Source: Bacteroidota bacterium
GTDB taxonomy: Bacteria; Bacteroidota; Bacteroidia; Bacteroidales; B39-G9
Reading direction: 5' to 3'
Length of the DNA: 18,609 nt
Assembly: GCA_030592465.1 (NCBI GenBank)
Contig: JAUVJB010000031.1
Span: 1-18,609, forward strand
The stretch's first letter is position 1. Each line of letters begins with the position of its first letter. Positions 1 through 7,899 of the stretch are shown here, piece after piece. A program made the position numbers and the translations under genes. The notes beneath the pieces were generated by a model, which had not been told where the DNA came from, ran no database searches, and saw nothing but the letters and a program-made list of their open reading frames with translations.

Positions 1-62
1 ATAAATTAGGAGAATTTTCTCCTACTCGCACCTTTAGAGGGCATGCTGGAAAGAAAAGATAA
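1..62 (+). CDS. rpsS: 30S ribosomal protein S19 (uS19), C-terminal fragment
   Basis: Only the last 19 codons are present; the gene begins left of the window. The visible tail reads KLGEFSPTRTFRGHAGKKR and ends at TAA (60-62). The EFSPTRTFRGH motif is the conserved C-terminal signature of uS19, which sits in the head of the small subunit. The next gene, rplV, is the usual neighbour in the S10 operon and starts 33 bases later. Confidence 0.95.
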   Translation, partial: KLGEFSPTRTFRGHAGKKR

Positions 63-95
63 TATTTACTTTTAGAGTTTAAACAGTTTTACAAA

Positions 96-518
96 ATGAG
101 TAAAAGAAAAGGAATAACAGCCCAACAAAAAAAAGAGGTAAGAAAGAATCAATATTTTGCAATATTAAAAAAATGTCCTACTTCAACTCGAAAAATGAGA
201 TTAGTTGTTGATATGATTAGAGGTGTTGAAGTTAACAAAGCTTTAGATTATTTAAAATATAGTCCTAAAGAGGCTTCAAGAAAAGTTGAAAAACTCCTCT
301 TATCTGCAATTGCTAATTGGCAACAAAAAAATGAAGAAACAAGAATTGAAGATGCTAATTTGTATGTCAAAGAAGTTTATGTTGATAGTGCACGTATATT
401 AAAAAGACTAAGACCGGAACCTCAAGGAAGAGCTCATAGAATTAGGAAACGTTCTAATCATGTAACATTATTTTTAGATAGCCAGAGTACTATTAACGAT
501 ATTAAAAAGAATAATTAG
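96..518 (+). CDS. rplV: 50S ribosomal protein L22 (uL22)
   Basis: A 140-residue uL22, which binds 23S rRNA early in assembly and lines the peptide exit tunnel. The core starts near residue 20 (YFAILKKCPTSTRKMRLVVD). The extended beta-hairpin that reaches into the tunnel is at about residues 102-127, with RLRPEPQGRAHRIRKRSNH and no visible insertion. The roughly 20-residue lysine-rich N-terminal extension makes it longer than the 110-residue E. coli protein. ATG at 96 is preceded by A-rich sequence with no Shine-Dalgarno motif. The stop codon TAG directly abuts the rpsC ATG, so the two genes are probably translationally coupled. Confidence 0.97.
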   Translation: MSKRKGITAQQKKEVRKNQYFAILKKCPTSTRKMRLVVDMIRGVEVNKALDYLKYSPKEASRKVEKLLLSAIANWQQKNEETRIEDANLYVKEVYVDSARILKRLRPEPQGRAHRIRKRSNHVTLFLDSQSTINDIKKNN

Positions 519-1214
519 ATGGGACAGAAATGTAATCCGATAGGTAATAGATTAGGAATCATTAAAGGATGGGATTCTAATTGGTATGGAGGAAATAACT
601 ATGCAGATAAAATAGTTGAAGACAATAAGATAAGAAATTATCTTAATGTTAGATTAGTAAAAGCAAGTGTTTCAAAAATTATTATTGAACGTACTCTGAA
701 ATTAATTACTATTACTATCAACACTTCACGACCCGGTATCATTATTGGTAAAGGAGGTCAAGAAGTTGATAAATTAAAAGAAGAACTTAAAAAGATAACC
801 AAGAAAGAAGTTCAAATAAATATTTTTGAAGTTAAACGACCAGAGTTAGATGCATCTCTAGTCGCAAAAAATATTGCCAGACAAATCGAAGGTAAAATAT
901 CATACCGACGAGCTACCAAAATGGCAATAGCTTCTACTATGAGAATGGGTGCAGAAGGTATCAAAGTACAAATTTCCGGAAGATTAGGCGGTGCTGAAAT
1001 GGCACGTTCTGAAATGTATAAAGAAGGACGTACTCCCTTACATACTTTAAGGGCAGATATTGATTATGCACTTGTTGAAGCAAGTACAAAAGTAGGTAAG
1101 GTTGGAGTTAAAGTATGGATTTGTCGTGGAGAAATTTATGGCAAACGTGATTTATCTCCAAATATTGGTCAAAAAAGCACTAGACCGGATTTTAAAAATA
1201 AAAGAAGAAAATAG
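519..1214 (+). CDS. rpsC: 30S ribosomal protein S3 (uS3)
   Basis: A 231-residue uS3, part of the small-subunit head at the mRNA entry channel. It opens with the conserved MGQKCNPIGNRLGI. A type II KH domain follows, with its GxxG loop visible as IIIGKGGQEVDKL at about residues 74-86. The C-terminal domain carries ISGRLGGAEMARSE at about 152-165. The ATG follows the rplV stop with no gap. Length and domain order are normal for the family. Confidence 0.98.
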   Translation: MGQKCNPIGNRLGIIKGWDSNWYGGNNYADKIVEDNKIRNYLNVRLVKASVSKIIIERTLKLITITINTSRPGIIIGKGGQEVDKLKEELKKITKKEVQINIFEVKRPELDASLVAKNIARQIEGKISYRRATKMAIASTMRMGAEGIKVQISGRLGGAEMARSEMYKEGRTPLHTLRADIDYALVEASTKVGKVGVKVWICRGEIYGKRDLSPNIGQKSTRPDFKNKRRK

Positions 1215-1233
1215 CTTTTAATATTTTGCAAAT

Positions 1234-1662
1234 ATGTTACAACCAAAGAAAACAAAATTTAGAAAGCAGCAAAAAGGTAGAATGAAAGGTAATGCCCAAA
1301 GAGGTAATCAATTAGCTTACGGCTCTTTTGGAATTAAGGCTTTAGAACAATGTTGGTTAACCGGACGTCAAATAGAAGCTGCCAGAGTTGCTGTTACAAG
1401 ACGTATGGAAAGAAAAGGACAAATTTGGATCCGAGTGTTTCCCGATAAACCAATAACAAAGAAACCTGCTGAAGTTAGAATGGGTAAAGGTAAAGGTGCT
1501 CCGGAAGCATTTGTTGCTCCTATTACACCAGGAAGAATGATTCTTGAAGCAGAAGGTGTTTCTTACGAAATTGCTAAAGAAGCATTGAGATTAGCAGCCC
1601 AAAAGTTACCTATTAAAACTAAATTTGTTGTGAGAAGAGACTTTGTCGAATTATCAATTTAA
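1234..1662 (+). CDS. rplP: 50S ribosomal protein L16 (uL16)
   Basis: A 142-residue uL16, which organises the peptidyl-transferase and A-site region of the large subunit. It starts with MLQPKKTKFRKQQKGRMKG. Family motifs follow: TRRMERKGQIWIRVFPDKP (about residues 55-73), then MGKGKGAPE. Length matches the family (about 136-144 residues). It lies 19 bases after rpsC and 7 bases before rpmC, in the usual S10-operon order. Confidence 0.98.
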   Translation: MLQPKKTKFRKQQKGRMKGNAQRGNQLAYGSFGIKALEQCWLTGRQIEAARVAVTRRMERKGQIWIRVFPDKPITKKPAEVRMGKGKGAPEAFVAPITPGRMILEAEGVSYEIAKEALRLAAQKLPIKTKFVVRRDFVELSI

Positions 1663-1669
1663 TTATATA

Positions 1670-1876
1670 ATGAAAACTTCAGAAATTAAACAATTAACAA
1701 CTTCAGAAATTATTGAGAAAATTGATGATGGACAATTAATGTTAGTACGCCAAAGATTAAATCATGCGATTTCGCCATTAGATAATCCACATCAGATTGT
1801 ACAATCTCGCAAAGATCTTGCAAGGTTAAAAACTGAGTTGAGATTTAGAAAGATAAATGAGAATAAAGATAAATAA
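1670..1876 (+). CDS. rpmC: 50S ribosomal protein L29 (uL29)
   Basis: A 68-residue uL29, a two-helix hairpin near the exit tunnel that helps dock signal recognition particle and trigger factor. It begins MKTSEIKQLTTSEI and carries the family's C-terminal signature QSRKDLARLKTELRFRK. The open frame continues upstream into rplP, as far as an ATG at 1643. I chose the ATG at 1670 because the uL29 homology begins there and it avoids an overlap. It lies 7 bases after rplP and 8 bases before rpsQ. Confidence 0.97.
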   Translation: MKTSEIKQLTTSEIIEKIDDGQLMLVRQRLNHAISPLDNPHQIVQSRKDLARLKTELRFRKINENKDK

Positions 1877-1884
1877 TTTTTGTA

Positions 1885-2142
1885 ATGGAAAAACGTAATC
1901 TGAGAAAAGAAAGAATAGGAGTTATTATTAGTAATAAAATGGATAAATCCATTGTAGTTGCTGTTAGAAGAAGAGAAAAACACCCAATATACGGTAAATT
2001 CATTAATAAAACTACAAAGTTAGTTGCACACGATGAAAAAAACACATGTAATATTGGTGATACTGTTAAAATAATGGAGACACGTCCATTAAGTAAATCT
2101 AAAAATTGGAGATTAGTAGAAATTATTGAAAGAGTTAAATAA
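1885..2142 (+). CDS. rpsQ: 30S ribosomal protein S17 (uS17)
   Basis: An 85-residue uS17, an OB-fold primary 16S rRNA-binding protein. It starts MEKRNLRKERIGVIISNKMD. Family motifs include KMDKSIVVAVRRREKHPIYGK and the later GDTVKIMETRPLSKSKNWRL. Length is typical. It is 8 bases after rpmC and only 2 bases before rplN. Confidence 0.98.
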   Translation: MEKRNLRKERIGVIISNKMDKSIVVAVRRREKHPIYGKFINKTTKLVAHDEKNTCNIGDTVKIMETRPLSKSKNWRLVEIIERVK

Positions 2143-2144
2143 TC

Positions 2145-2510
2145 ATGATACAACGAGAAAGCAGGTTATTAGTTGCTGATAACAGCGGAGCAAAAGAAGT
2201 ACTATGCATTAATGTTCTTGGTGGCACTGGTAAACGATACGCAAGTGTAGGCGATAATATTGTTGTAACTATTAAAAGTGCCGTACCATCAAGTGAGGTA
2301 AAAAAGGGTACTGTTTCTAGAGCTGTTGTTGTTCGCACACGAAAAGAATATAGAAGACCCGATGGTTCTTATATTAGATTTGACGATAATGCTGTCGTCT
2401 TATTAAATACAACTGGTGAATTAAGAGGTACACGTATTTTTGGCCCTGTTGCCAGAGAATTACGTAAAAACTATATGAAAATTATATCATTAGCACCCGA
2501 AGTGTTATAA
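2145..2510 (+). CDS. rplN: 50S ribosomal protein L14 (uL14)
   Basis: A 121-residue uL14, a beta-barrel protein at the subunit interface that contributes to bridges with 16S rRNA and is the binding platform of ribosome silencing factor RsfS. The N-terminus MIQRESRLLVADNSGAKEV and the stretch RRPDGSYIRFDDNAVVLL are diagnostic. Length is exactly typical. It starts 2 bases after the rpsQ stop, consistent with translational coupling. Confidence 0.98.
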   Translation: MIQRESRLLVADNSGAKEVLCINVLGGTGKRYASVGDNIVVTIKSAVPSSEVKKGTVSRAVVVRTRKEYRRPDGSYIRFDDNAVVLLNTTGELRGTRIFGPVARELRKNYMKIISLAPEVL

Positions 2511-2528
2511 ATTTGTAAATTATTAATA

Positions 2529-2852
2529 ATGCAAAAGAAATTACACATTAAAAAAGGAGATACCGTTATAGTTATAGCTGGTGAGTATAAAGGACAAAAA
2601 GGCAAAGTTCTACAAGTTCTTGTTAATAAACAACGTGCTATTGTAGAAGGTGTAAATATGGTATCAAAACATACTAAACCAAATGCAGCAAGTCCCGAAG
2701 GAGGTATTATTAAAAAAGAAGCAACAATTCATGTTTCTAACTTATTAAATATTGACCCTTCAAGTGGCAAGCCTACGCGTATTGGTAGAAAATTAAATAG
2801 TAAAAATAAATTAGTACGATACTCAAAAAAAACAGGAGAGGAGATTAAATAA
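2529..2852 (+). CDS. rplX: 50S ribosomal protein L24 (uL24)
   Basis: A 107-residue uL24, an initiator of large-subunit assembly close to the tunnel exit. The N-terminal KOW motif is visible as KKGDTVIVIAGEYKGQKGKV at about residues 8-27, and EGVNMVSKHTKPN follows. Its TAA overlaps the ATG of rplE by one base (TAATG). The last codons spell an unusually good Shine-Dalgarno-like stretch, listed separately. Confidence 0.98.
   Translation: MQKKLHIKKGDTVIVIAGEYKGQKGKVLQVLVNKQRAIVEGVNMVSKHTKPNAASPEGGIIKKEATIHVSNLLNIDPSSGKPTRIGRKLNSKNKLVRYSKKTGEEIK
2834..2843 (+). promoter_or_regulatory. Shine-Dalgarno-like site for rplE inside the end of rplX
   Basis: AGGAGAGGAG lies 8 bases before the rplE ATG, a near-ideal complement and spacing to the 16S anti-Shine-Dalgarno. 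Most other starts in this window have only A/T-rich upstream sequence, as is known for Bacteroidota. The stretch also encodes conserved residues of uL24 (TGEEIK), so coding constraint alone may explain it. Its place at the one overlapping stop-start junction suggests a role in reinitiation. Confidence 0.45.
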
Positions 2853-3400
2853 TGAAATATACTCCGGAATTAAGTAAAAAATATTTAGCTGAGATAGTGC
2901 CTGCATTAATGAAAGAATTTGGATATAAGAATGTAATGCAAGTTCCAAAATTAAAGAAAATAGTAGTAAATCAGGGTGTGGGTAAAGCTATTGCAGATAA
3001 AAAACTTATTGAAGTTGCAACTACAGAATTGTCAAATATTGTTGGACAAAAGGCAATTCAAACATTATCACGAAAGGATATATCTAACTTTAAAGTTAGA
3101 AAAAAAATGCCTATTGGTGTCATGGTTACTCTTAGACGTGATAAAATGTACGAATTCTTAGAAAGGCTCGTACGAGTTGCTTTACCAAGAATTAGAGATT
3201 TTCATGGTATTGACTCTAAATTAGACGGGAGAGGAAATTATACATTTGGTATAACAGAACAAATTATTTTCCCGGAGATTGAAGTAGATAAAATTAATTC
3301 AATATTAGGAATGAACATAACTTTTGTTACTTCGGCTAAAACCGATGAAGAAGGTTATGCATTATTAAAAGAATTTGGTTTACCTTTTAAAAAGAATTAA
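2852..3400 (+). CDS. rplE: 50S ribosomal protein L5 (uL5)
   Basis: A 182-residue uL5, which binds 5S rRNA and forms part of the central protuberance contacting P-site tRNA. Diagnostic stretches are VPKLKKIVVNQGVGKA at about residues 31-46, VRKKMPIGVMVTLRRDKMYEFL at about 82-103, and the later YTFGITEQIIFPEI. Length is normal (about 179-185). Its start codon overlaps the rplX stop in TAATG, the only overlapping junction in the operon. Confidence 0.98.
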   Translation: MKYTPELSKKYLAEIVPALMKEFGYKNVMQVPKLKKIVVNQGVGKAIADKKLIEVATTELSNIVGQKAIQTLSRKDISNFKVRKKMPIGVMVTLRRDKMYEFLERLVRVALPRIRDFHGIDSKLDGRGNYTFGITEQIIFPEIEVDKINSILGMNITFVTSAKTDEEGYALLKEFGLPFKKN

Positions 3401-3403
3401 GAT

Positions 3404-3673
3404 ATGGCAAAAGAATCAATGAAAGCTCGAGAAGTTAAACGTCAAAAATTAGTAGATAAATATGCTGAAAAAAGAGCTAAATTAAAAGCAGAAGGTGATT
3501 ATGTGGGATTGAGTAAATTACCGAAAAATGCATCTCCTGTTCGCCTTCATAATAGATGTAAATTAACAGGTAGACCAAAAGGTTACATGCGACAATTTGG
3601 AATTAGTAGAATCACTTTTAGAGAAATGGCTCTTAAAGGACTAATTCCGGGAATTAAAAAAGCTAGTTGGTAA
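3404..3673 (+). CDS. rpsN: 30S ribosomal protein S14 (uS14), zinc-independent form
   Basis: An 89-residue uS14 of the long type that lacks the CxxC...CxxC zinc site. Only one cysteine is present, in NRCKLTGRPKGYMRQFGISR. That motif and the ending GLIPGIKKASW identify the family. It is a late-assembling protein of the 30S head. It begins 3 bases after rplE. Confidence 0.98.
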   Translation: MAKESMKAREVKRQKLVDKYAEKRAKLKAEGDYVGLSKLPKNASPVRLHNRCKLTGRPKGYMRQFGISRITFREMALKGLIPGIKKASW

Positions 3674-3692
3674 TTAAAAATAAATAATAAAA

Positions 3693-4088
3693 ATGACTGA
3701 TCCGATAGCAGATTTTCTAACAAGAATAAGAAATGCTCAACTTGCACGACATAAAGTAGTAGAGATACCGGCTTCAAATATGAAAAAAGGAATAACCAAA
3801 ATACTTTACGATAAAGGTTATGTTCTAAATTATAAATTTGAAGAGAATGACGTTCAAGGAATAATTAAAATTGCTCTTAAATATAATCATGAGACAAAAC
3901 AACCGGTGATTAAAAAATTACAAAGAATTAGTCGCCCCGGTTTAAGAAAGTATGTTGGTTTTAACAATTTGCCAAGAGTTTTGAATGGACTTGGTATTGC
4001 AATAATATCTTCTTCAAATGGAGTTATTACTGATAAGGAAGCTAGAGCCAAACACGTTGGAGGTGAAGTTTTATGTTACGTTTACTAA
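3693..4088 (+). CDS. rpsH: 30S ribosomal protein S8 (uS8)
   Basis: A 131-residue uS8, a primary 16S rRNA-binding protein that in E. coli also represses the spc operon by binding mRNA. It starts MTDPIADFLTRIRNAQLARH. The C-terminal RNA-binding region has ISSSNGVITDKEARAKHVGGE (about residues 105-125). Autoregulation in this organism is only an inference; I do not see an obvious rRNA-mimic site near rplE. Confidence 0.98.
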   Translation: MTDPIADFLTRIRNAQLARHKVVEIPASNMKKGITKILYDKGYVLNYKFEENDVQGIIKIALKYNHETKQPVIKKLQRISRPGLRKYVGFNNLPRVLNGLGIAIISSSNGVITDKEARAKHVGGEVLCYVY

Positions 4089-4100
4089 AAAATTTATAAA

Positions 4101-4655
4101 ATGTCACGAATTGGAAAGTTACCCATAGTTATACCCGAAGGTATTACCATAACAAATAAAAACAATTTAGTTGTTGTCAAAGGTCCTCTTGGGGAATTAA
4201 AACAACAGGTAGATAAAGATATTAAAGTTACTGTTAAAGATAATAATGTTATAGTAACGAGACCATCAGACCAGAAAAGACATAAAGCTATGCATGGTTT
4301 ATACCGATCTTTGATTAATAACATGGTTTATGGTGTGTCAAAAGGATATACAACAGAACAAGAACTAGTAGGTGTTGGTTATAAAGCAGAATGTAAAGGT
4401 CAAATATTAGAATTAAACTTAGGATATTCTCATAATATTTATTTTGAGTTGCCTGCCGAAGTTAAAGTTCAAGTAAAGGCTGAGCGTCGTAGCAACCCAA
4501 TTATTCAATTACAAAGTGCTGATAAGCAATTGATTGGACATATTGCAGCTAAAATAAGATCATTTAGAAAACCGGAACCATATAAAGGTAAAGGTATTAA
4601 ATTTGTGGGTGAACAATTACGCAGAAAAGCAGGTAAAGCTGCTGCTAGTGTATAA
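4101..4655 (+). CDS. rplF: 50S ribosomal protein L6 (uL6)
   Basis: A 184-residue uL6 with the family's two tandem alpha/beta domains, located near the sarcin-ricin loop and factor-binding site. The start MSRIGKLPIVIPEGI and the C-terminal signature RKPEPYKGKGIKFVGEQLRRKAGK match the family. Length is normal. It lies 12 bases after rpsH and 17 bases before rplR. Confidence 0.98.
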   Translation: MSRIGKLPIVIPEGITITNKNNLVVVKGPLGELKQQVDKDIKVTVKDNNVIVTRPSDQKRHKAMHGLYRSLINNMVYGVSKGYTTEQELVGVGYKAECKGQILELNLGYSHNIYFELPAEVKVQVKAERRSNPIIQLQSADKQLIGHIAAKIRSFRKPEPYKGKGIKFVGEQLRRKAGKAAASV

Positions 4656-4672
4656 TTTAAAATTAAATTATT

Positions 4673-5029
4673 ATGTCTTTGTCTAAACAAAATAGAAGAA
4701 TAAGAATTAAATATAGAGTCCGTAAGCATATTTCAGGCTCTCCTGAAAAACCTCGTATGAGCGTTTTCAGAAGTAATAAAAATATTTCTGTTCAAGTAAT
4801 TGATGATATTTCAGGAACTACTTTGGTTGCTGCTTCATCTCTTAACAAAGAACTTGCCAAGAAGAAATCTACTAAAATAGAACAAGCCGTTTTAGTAGGT
4901 AAATTAGTTGGTGAAAAAGCCATTGAAAAAGGAATTTCTACAGTACTTTTTGATAGAAACGGATATTTATACCATGGTAGAGTAAAAGCTTTAGCTGAAG
5001 AAGCTAGAAAAGCAGGACTTAAATTTTAA
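4673..5029 (+). CDS. rplR: 50S ribosomal protein L18 (uL18)
   Basis: A 118-residue uL18, which with uL5 attaches 5S rRNA to the large subunit. It contains RKHISGSPEKPRMSVFRSNK near the N-terminus and ends FDRNGYLYHGRVKALAEEARKAGLKF, the conserved C-terminal pattern. It lies 5 bases upstream of rpsE. Confidence 0.98.
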   Translation: MSLSKQNRRIRIKYRVRKHISGSPEKPRMSVFRSNKNISVQVIDDISGTTLVAASSLNKELAKKKSTKIEQAVLVGKLVGEKAIEKGISTVLFDRNGYLYHGRVKALAEEARKAGLKF

Positions 5030-5034
5030 TTATT

Positions 5035-5547
5035 ATGTCAAGTATTAGAAATATAAAAACTACTGATTTAGATTTAAAAGATCGATTAGTTGGAATAAAT
5101 CGTGTAACAAAGGTTACAAAAGGTGGTCGAACTTTCAGTTTTTCAGCTATTGTAGTTGTTGGTAATGAAAATGGAATAGTTGGTTACGGTTTAGGTAAAG
5201 CCGGTGAAGTAACAACTGCAATTTCTAAAGGTATTGAAGATGCTAAAAAAAGTTTAGTTAAAATTCCTATTCATAAAGGAACAATACCCCATGAACAAAC
5301 TGCCAGATTTGGTGGTGCTCAGATTTTTTTAAAACCGGCATCTCCCGGTACAGGCGTAAAAGCCGGTGGTGCTATGCGAGCAGTACTCGAAAGTGTTGGA
5401 ATTAAAGATGTTCTTGCTAAATCAAAAGGCTCTTCCAATAATCATAATGTTGTTAAAGCAACTATTGCTGCTTTATTACAATTAAGAGATGCTAACGCTA
5501 TTGCTTATGAAAGAGGCGTTGATTTAAACAAAGTTTTTAATGGTTAG
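5035..5547 (+). CDS. rpsE: 30S ribosomal protein S5 (uS5)
   Basis: A 170-residue uS5, important for decoding fidelity and the mRNA entry site. The N-terminal dsRNA-binding-like domain has RVTKVTKGGRTFSFSAIVVV followed by GNENGIVGYGLGKAGEV. The C-terminal domain has FLKPASPGTGVKAGGAMRAV. Length is typical. It follows rplR by 5 bases and precedes rpmD by 15. Confidence 0.98.
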   Translation: MSSIRNIKTTDLDLKDRLVGINRVTKVTKGGRTFSFSAIVVVGNENGIVGYGLGKAGEVTTAISKGIEDAKKSLVKIPIHKGTIPHEQTARFGGAQIFLKPASPGTGVKAGGAMRAVLESVGIKDVLAKSKGSSNNHNVVKATIAALLQLRDANAIAYERGVDLNKVFNG

Positions 5548-5562
5548 AAAAATATCAGGGAA

Positions 5563-5742
5563 ATGGCTAAATTGAAAATTAAACAAATTAGAAGCAAAAT
5601 AGGTAGCACTGTTAGACAAAAAAGAACTTTACAAGCTCTTGGATTTAAAAAATTAAATTCAGTTGTTGAAGTTGAAGCTACACCTCAAATTCTAGGAATG
5701 ATTAATAAAGTTAAACATTTAATTTCTATTGAAGATATTTAA
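5563..5742 (+). CDS. rpmD: 50S ribosomal protein L30 (uL30)
   Basis: A 59-residue uL30 read directly from the sequence: it begins MAKLKIKQIRSKIGSTVRQK, then RTLQALGFKKLNSVVEVEAT, and ends KHLISIEDI before TAA (5740-5742). The pattern IRSxIG...QxxTLxxLGFxKxN is diagnostic. Its position between rpsE and rplO is the normal one, and its length is normal. The gene is intact. Confidence 0.97.
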   Translation: MAKLKIKQIRSKIGSTVRQKRTLQALGFKKLNSVVEVEATPQILGMINKVKHLISIEDI

Positions 5743-5763
5743 ATATAAAATTATTTTTTAATT

Positions 5764-6210
5764 ATGGATTTAAGTAATTTAAAACCGGCACAAGGTTCAA
5801 TAAAAAAAGGAACCCGTAAAGGCCGTGGTCAAGGTTCAGGAAGAGGAGGAACTGCAACAAGAGGTATGAACGGTCAAAAATCAAGATCCGGTTATTCAAA
5901 AAAAATAGGTTTTGAAGGTGGTCAAATGCCTTTACAAAGAGTAGTGCCTAAATTTGGTTTTAAAAATATTAATAGAAAAGAATATAAAGCTGTTAATATT
6001 GAAAAATTACAAATGTTGGCTGAAAAATATAATTTAACTAATATTGATACTCAAGTTTTAAAGAAACACGGCTTAGTATCTAACAATGATTTAGTTAAGA
6101 TATTAGGTAATGGTAATTTAACTGCTAAATTAGAAATAAAAGCTCATGCTTTTTCTAAATCAGCTAAAGAAGCTATAGAATCGGTAGGAGGAAAAACTGA
6201 AATTATTTAA
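5764..6210 (+). CDS. rplO: 50S ribosomal protein L15 (uL15)
   Basis: A 148-residue uL15, an assembly-late protein that threads a glycine/arginine-rich N-terminal arm into the core of 23S rRNA. The arm is visible as KKGTRKGRGQGSGRGGTATRG (about residues 14-34), followed by GFEGGQMPLQRVVPKFGFKN. Length is typical. An 88-base gap separates it from secY, the longest spacer inside the operon up to that point; I see no hairpin or clear promoter in it. Confidence 0.98.
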   Translation: MDLSNLKPAQGSIKKGTRKGRGQGSGRGGTATRGMNGQKSRSGYSKKIGFEGGQMPLQRVVPKFGFKNINRKEYKAVNIEKLQMLAEKYNLTNIDTQVLKKHGLVSNNDLVKILGNGNLTAKLEIKAHAFSKSAKEAIESVGGKTEII

Positions 6211-6298
6211 TATCCTTTTATCTGTATTTTTAATAATAATTAAATATTTTTCATTATTTCTAATGTCAAATATAAAATAGATATAAAACAATATACTC

Positions 6299-7639
6299 GT
6301 GAAAAAAATTATTGAAACAATACAAAATATATGGAAGATTGAAGATTTAAGAAATCGAATCTTAACAACGATAGTACTATTGTTAGTATATAGATTAGGT
6401 ACTCGTGTTGTTTTACCCGGTATAGATCCATCTCAACTTGGTGCTTTGCGTCAACAAACTGCCGGTGGAGTTATGGGATTGTTAGATATGTTTTCAGGAG
6501 GTGCATTTTCTAATGCTTCAATTTTTGCACTGGGTATTATGCCTTATATCTCTGCATCTATTGTTATTCAATTGCTCGGTATGGCAGTGCCTTACTTTCA
6601 ACGTCTTCAACGTGAAGGTGAAAGTGGAAGAAGAAAAATAAACCAAATAACTCGTTATTTAACTCTTATTATTTTATTTTTACAAGCACCGGGTTATTTA
6701 GCAAACTTACATCATCAACTACCGCAATCTGCCTTTATTATTCAAGGAACTTTCTTTACAGTTTCATCAATAATCATTCTTGCAACAGGAACAATGTTCG
6801 TTATGTGGTTAGGCGAAAAAATTACTGATAAAGGAGTTGGAAATGGTATATCAATAATTATTATGATTGGTATTATCGCCAGATTACCATTTGCTTTTGT
6901 AGCTGAATTTTTCTCAAGAGTTGAAGAAGCCGGTGGTGGATTAGTAATGTTTCTTGTTGAAATAATTGTTCTTGCATTAGTCGTTTTATTCACTATACTT
7001 TTAGTACAAGGAACAAGAAAAATACCGGTACAATATGCAAAGCGTATAGTTGGAAACAAACAATATGGAGGTGTACGTCAATATATACCTCTTAAAGTTA
7101 ATGCAGCAGGTGTAATGCCAATTATTTTTGCTCAAGCAATAATGTTTGTCCCTGTGGTTGCTGTTGGATTTGCAAGCTCTGATTCATTAAGTGGTTTCGC
7201 TGCTGCTTTTTCAAATTACACAGGTTTTTGGTATAATTTTACCTTTGCTGTATTAGTAATTTTATTTACATATTTTTATACTGCAATTACAATTAACCCA
7301 ACGCAAATGGCAGAGGATATGAAAAAAAATGGTGGTTTTATACCGGGAATTAAGCCAGGCAGGAAAACGATTGATTTTTTAGATAATATTATGTCTAAAA
7401 TTACATTACCTGGCTCTTTTTTCTTAGCATTAGTAGCTATTCTCCCTGCATTTGCAATGATTGGTGGAGTTAATAATCAATTTGCACATTTTTACGGAGG
7501 AACATCTTTACTTATTCTTGTTGGAGTTGTCCTTGATACTTTACAACAAATTGAAAGTCATTTATTAATGCGTCATTATGATGGTTTAATGAAATCAGGA
7601 AGAATTTCAGGAAGAAATAAAGCATCTTCCGGTATGTAA
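6299..7639 (+). CDS. secY: Protein translocase subunit SecY
   Basis: A 446-residue SecY, the ten-helix channel of the Sec translocon in the inner membrane. It works with SecE/SecG and SecA, and with ribosomes carrying membrane-protein chains. The first transmembrane segment starts near residue 22 (RILTTIVLLLVYRLGTRVVL), followed by the plug region GGVMGLLDMFSGG. The cytosolic loop QGTRKIPVQYAKR is at about residues 236-248, and the C-terminal loop ITINPTQMAEDMKKNGGFIPGIKPG is at about 330-354. The start is GTG at 6299, supported by homology to SecY N-termini (KxIETIxNIWKIEDLRNRI). No map (methionine aminopeptidase) or adk gene follows. Confidence 0.97.
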   Translation: MKKIIETIQNIWKIEDLRNRILTTIVLLLVYRLGTRVVLPGIDPSQLGALRQQTAGGVMGLLDMFSGGAFSNASIFALGIMPYISASIVIQLLGMAVPYFQRLQREGESGRRKINQITRYLTLIILFLQAPGYLANLHHQLPQSAFIIQGTFFTVSSIIILATGTMFVMWLGEKITDKGVGNGISIIIMIGIIARLPFAFVAEFFSRVEEAGGGLVMFLVEIIVLALVVLFTILLVQGTRKIPVQYAKRIVGNKQYGGVRQYIPLKVNAAGVMPIIFAQAIMFVPVVAVGFASSDSLSGFAAAFSNYTGFWYNFTFAVLVILFTYFYTAITINPTQMAEDMKKNGGFIPGIKPGRKTIDFLDNIMSKITLPGSFFLALVAILPAFAMIGGVNNQFAHFYGGTSLLILVGVVLDTLQQIESHLLMRHYDGLMKSGRISGRNKASSGM

Positions 7640-7663
7640 AAAAGTATATAAATTTTAGAATAT

Positions 7664-7885
7664 ATGGCAAAACAGCCCTCAATAGAACAAGACGGGACCA
7701 TTATTGAAGCATTGTCAAATGCAATGTTTAGAGTCGAATTAGAAAATGGTCATATTATTATTGCACATATTTCAGGTAAAATGAGAATGCATTATATTAA
7801 AATTTTGCCGGGTGATAGAGTAAAAGTTGAGATGTCTCCATATGATTTAACAAAAGGACGTATCACATTTAGATATAAAAATTAA
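7664..7885 (+). CDS. infA: Translation initiation factor IF-1
   Basis: A 73-residue IF-1, a single S1-type OB fold that binds the 30S A site during initiation. It has IEQDGTIIEALSNAMFRVEL, then GHIIIAHISGKMRMHYIKIL, and ends MSPYDLTKGRITFRYKN, the family signature. It lies between secY and rpmJ, as in many Bacteroidota. Confidence 0.98.
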   Translation: MAKQPSIEQDGTIIEALSNAMFRVELENGHIIIAHISGKMRMHYIKILPGDRVKVEMSPYDLTKGRITFRYKN

Positions 7886-7899
7886 ATAAAATTATAAAA

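Noticed and set aside
1643..1669. Upstream start for rpmC at 1643
   Set aside because: It overlaps rplP and adds nine residues not seen in uL29; ATG at 1670 fits the family.
1792..2338. Minus-strand open frames opposite rpmC, rpsQ and rplN
   Set aside because: They are shadows of conserved ribosomal protein genes, with no start context or recognisable domains.
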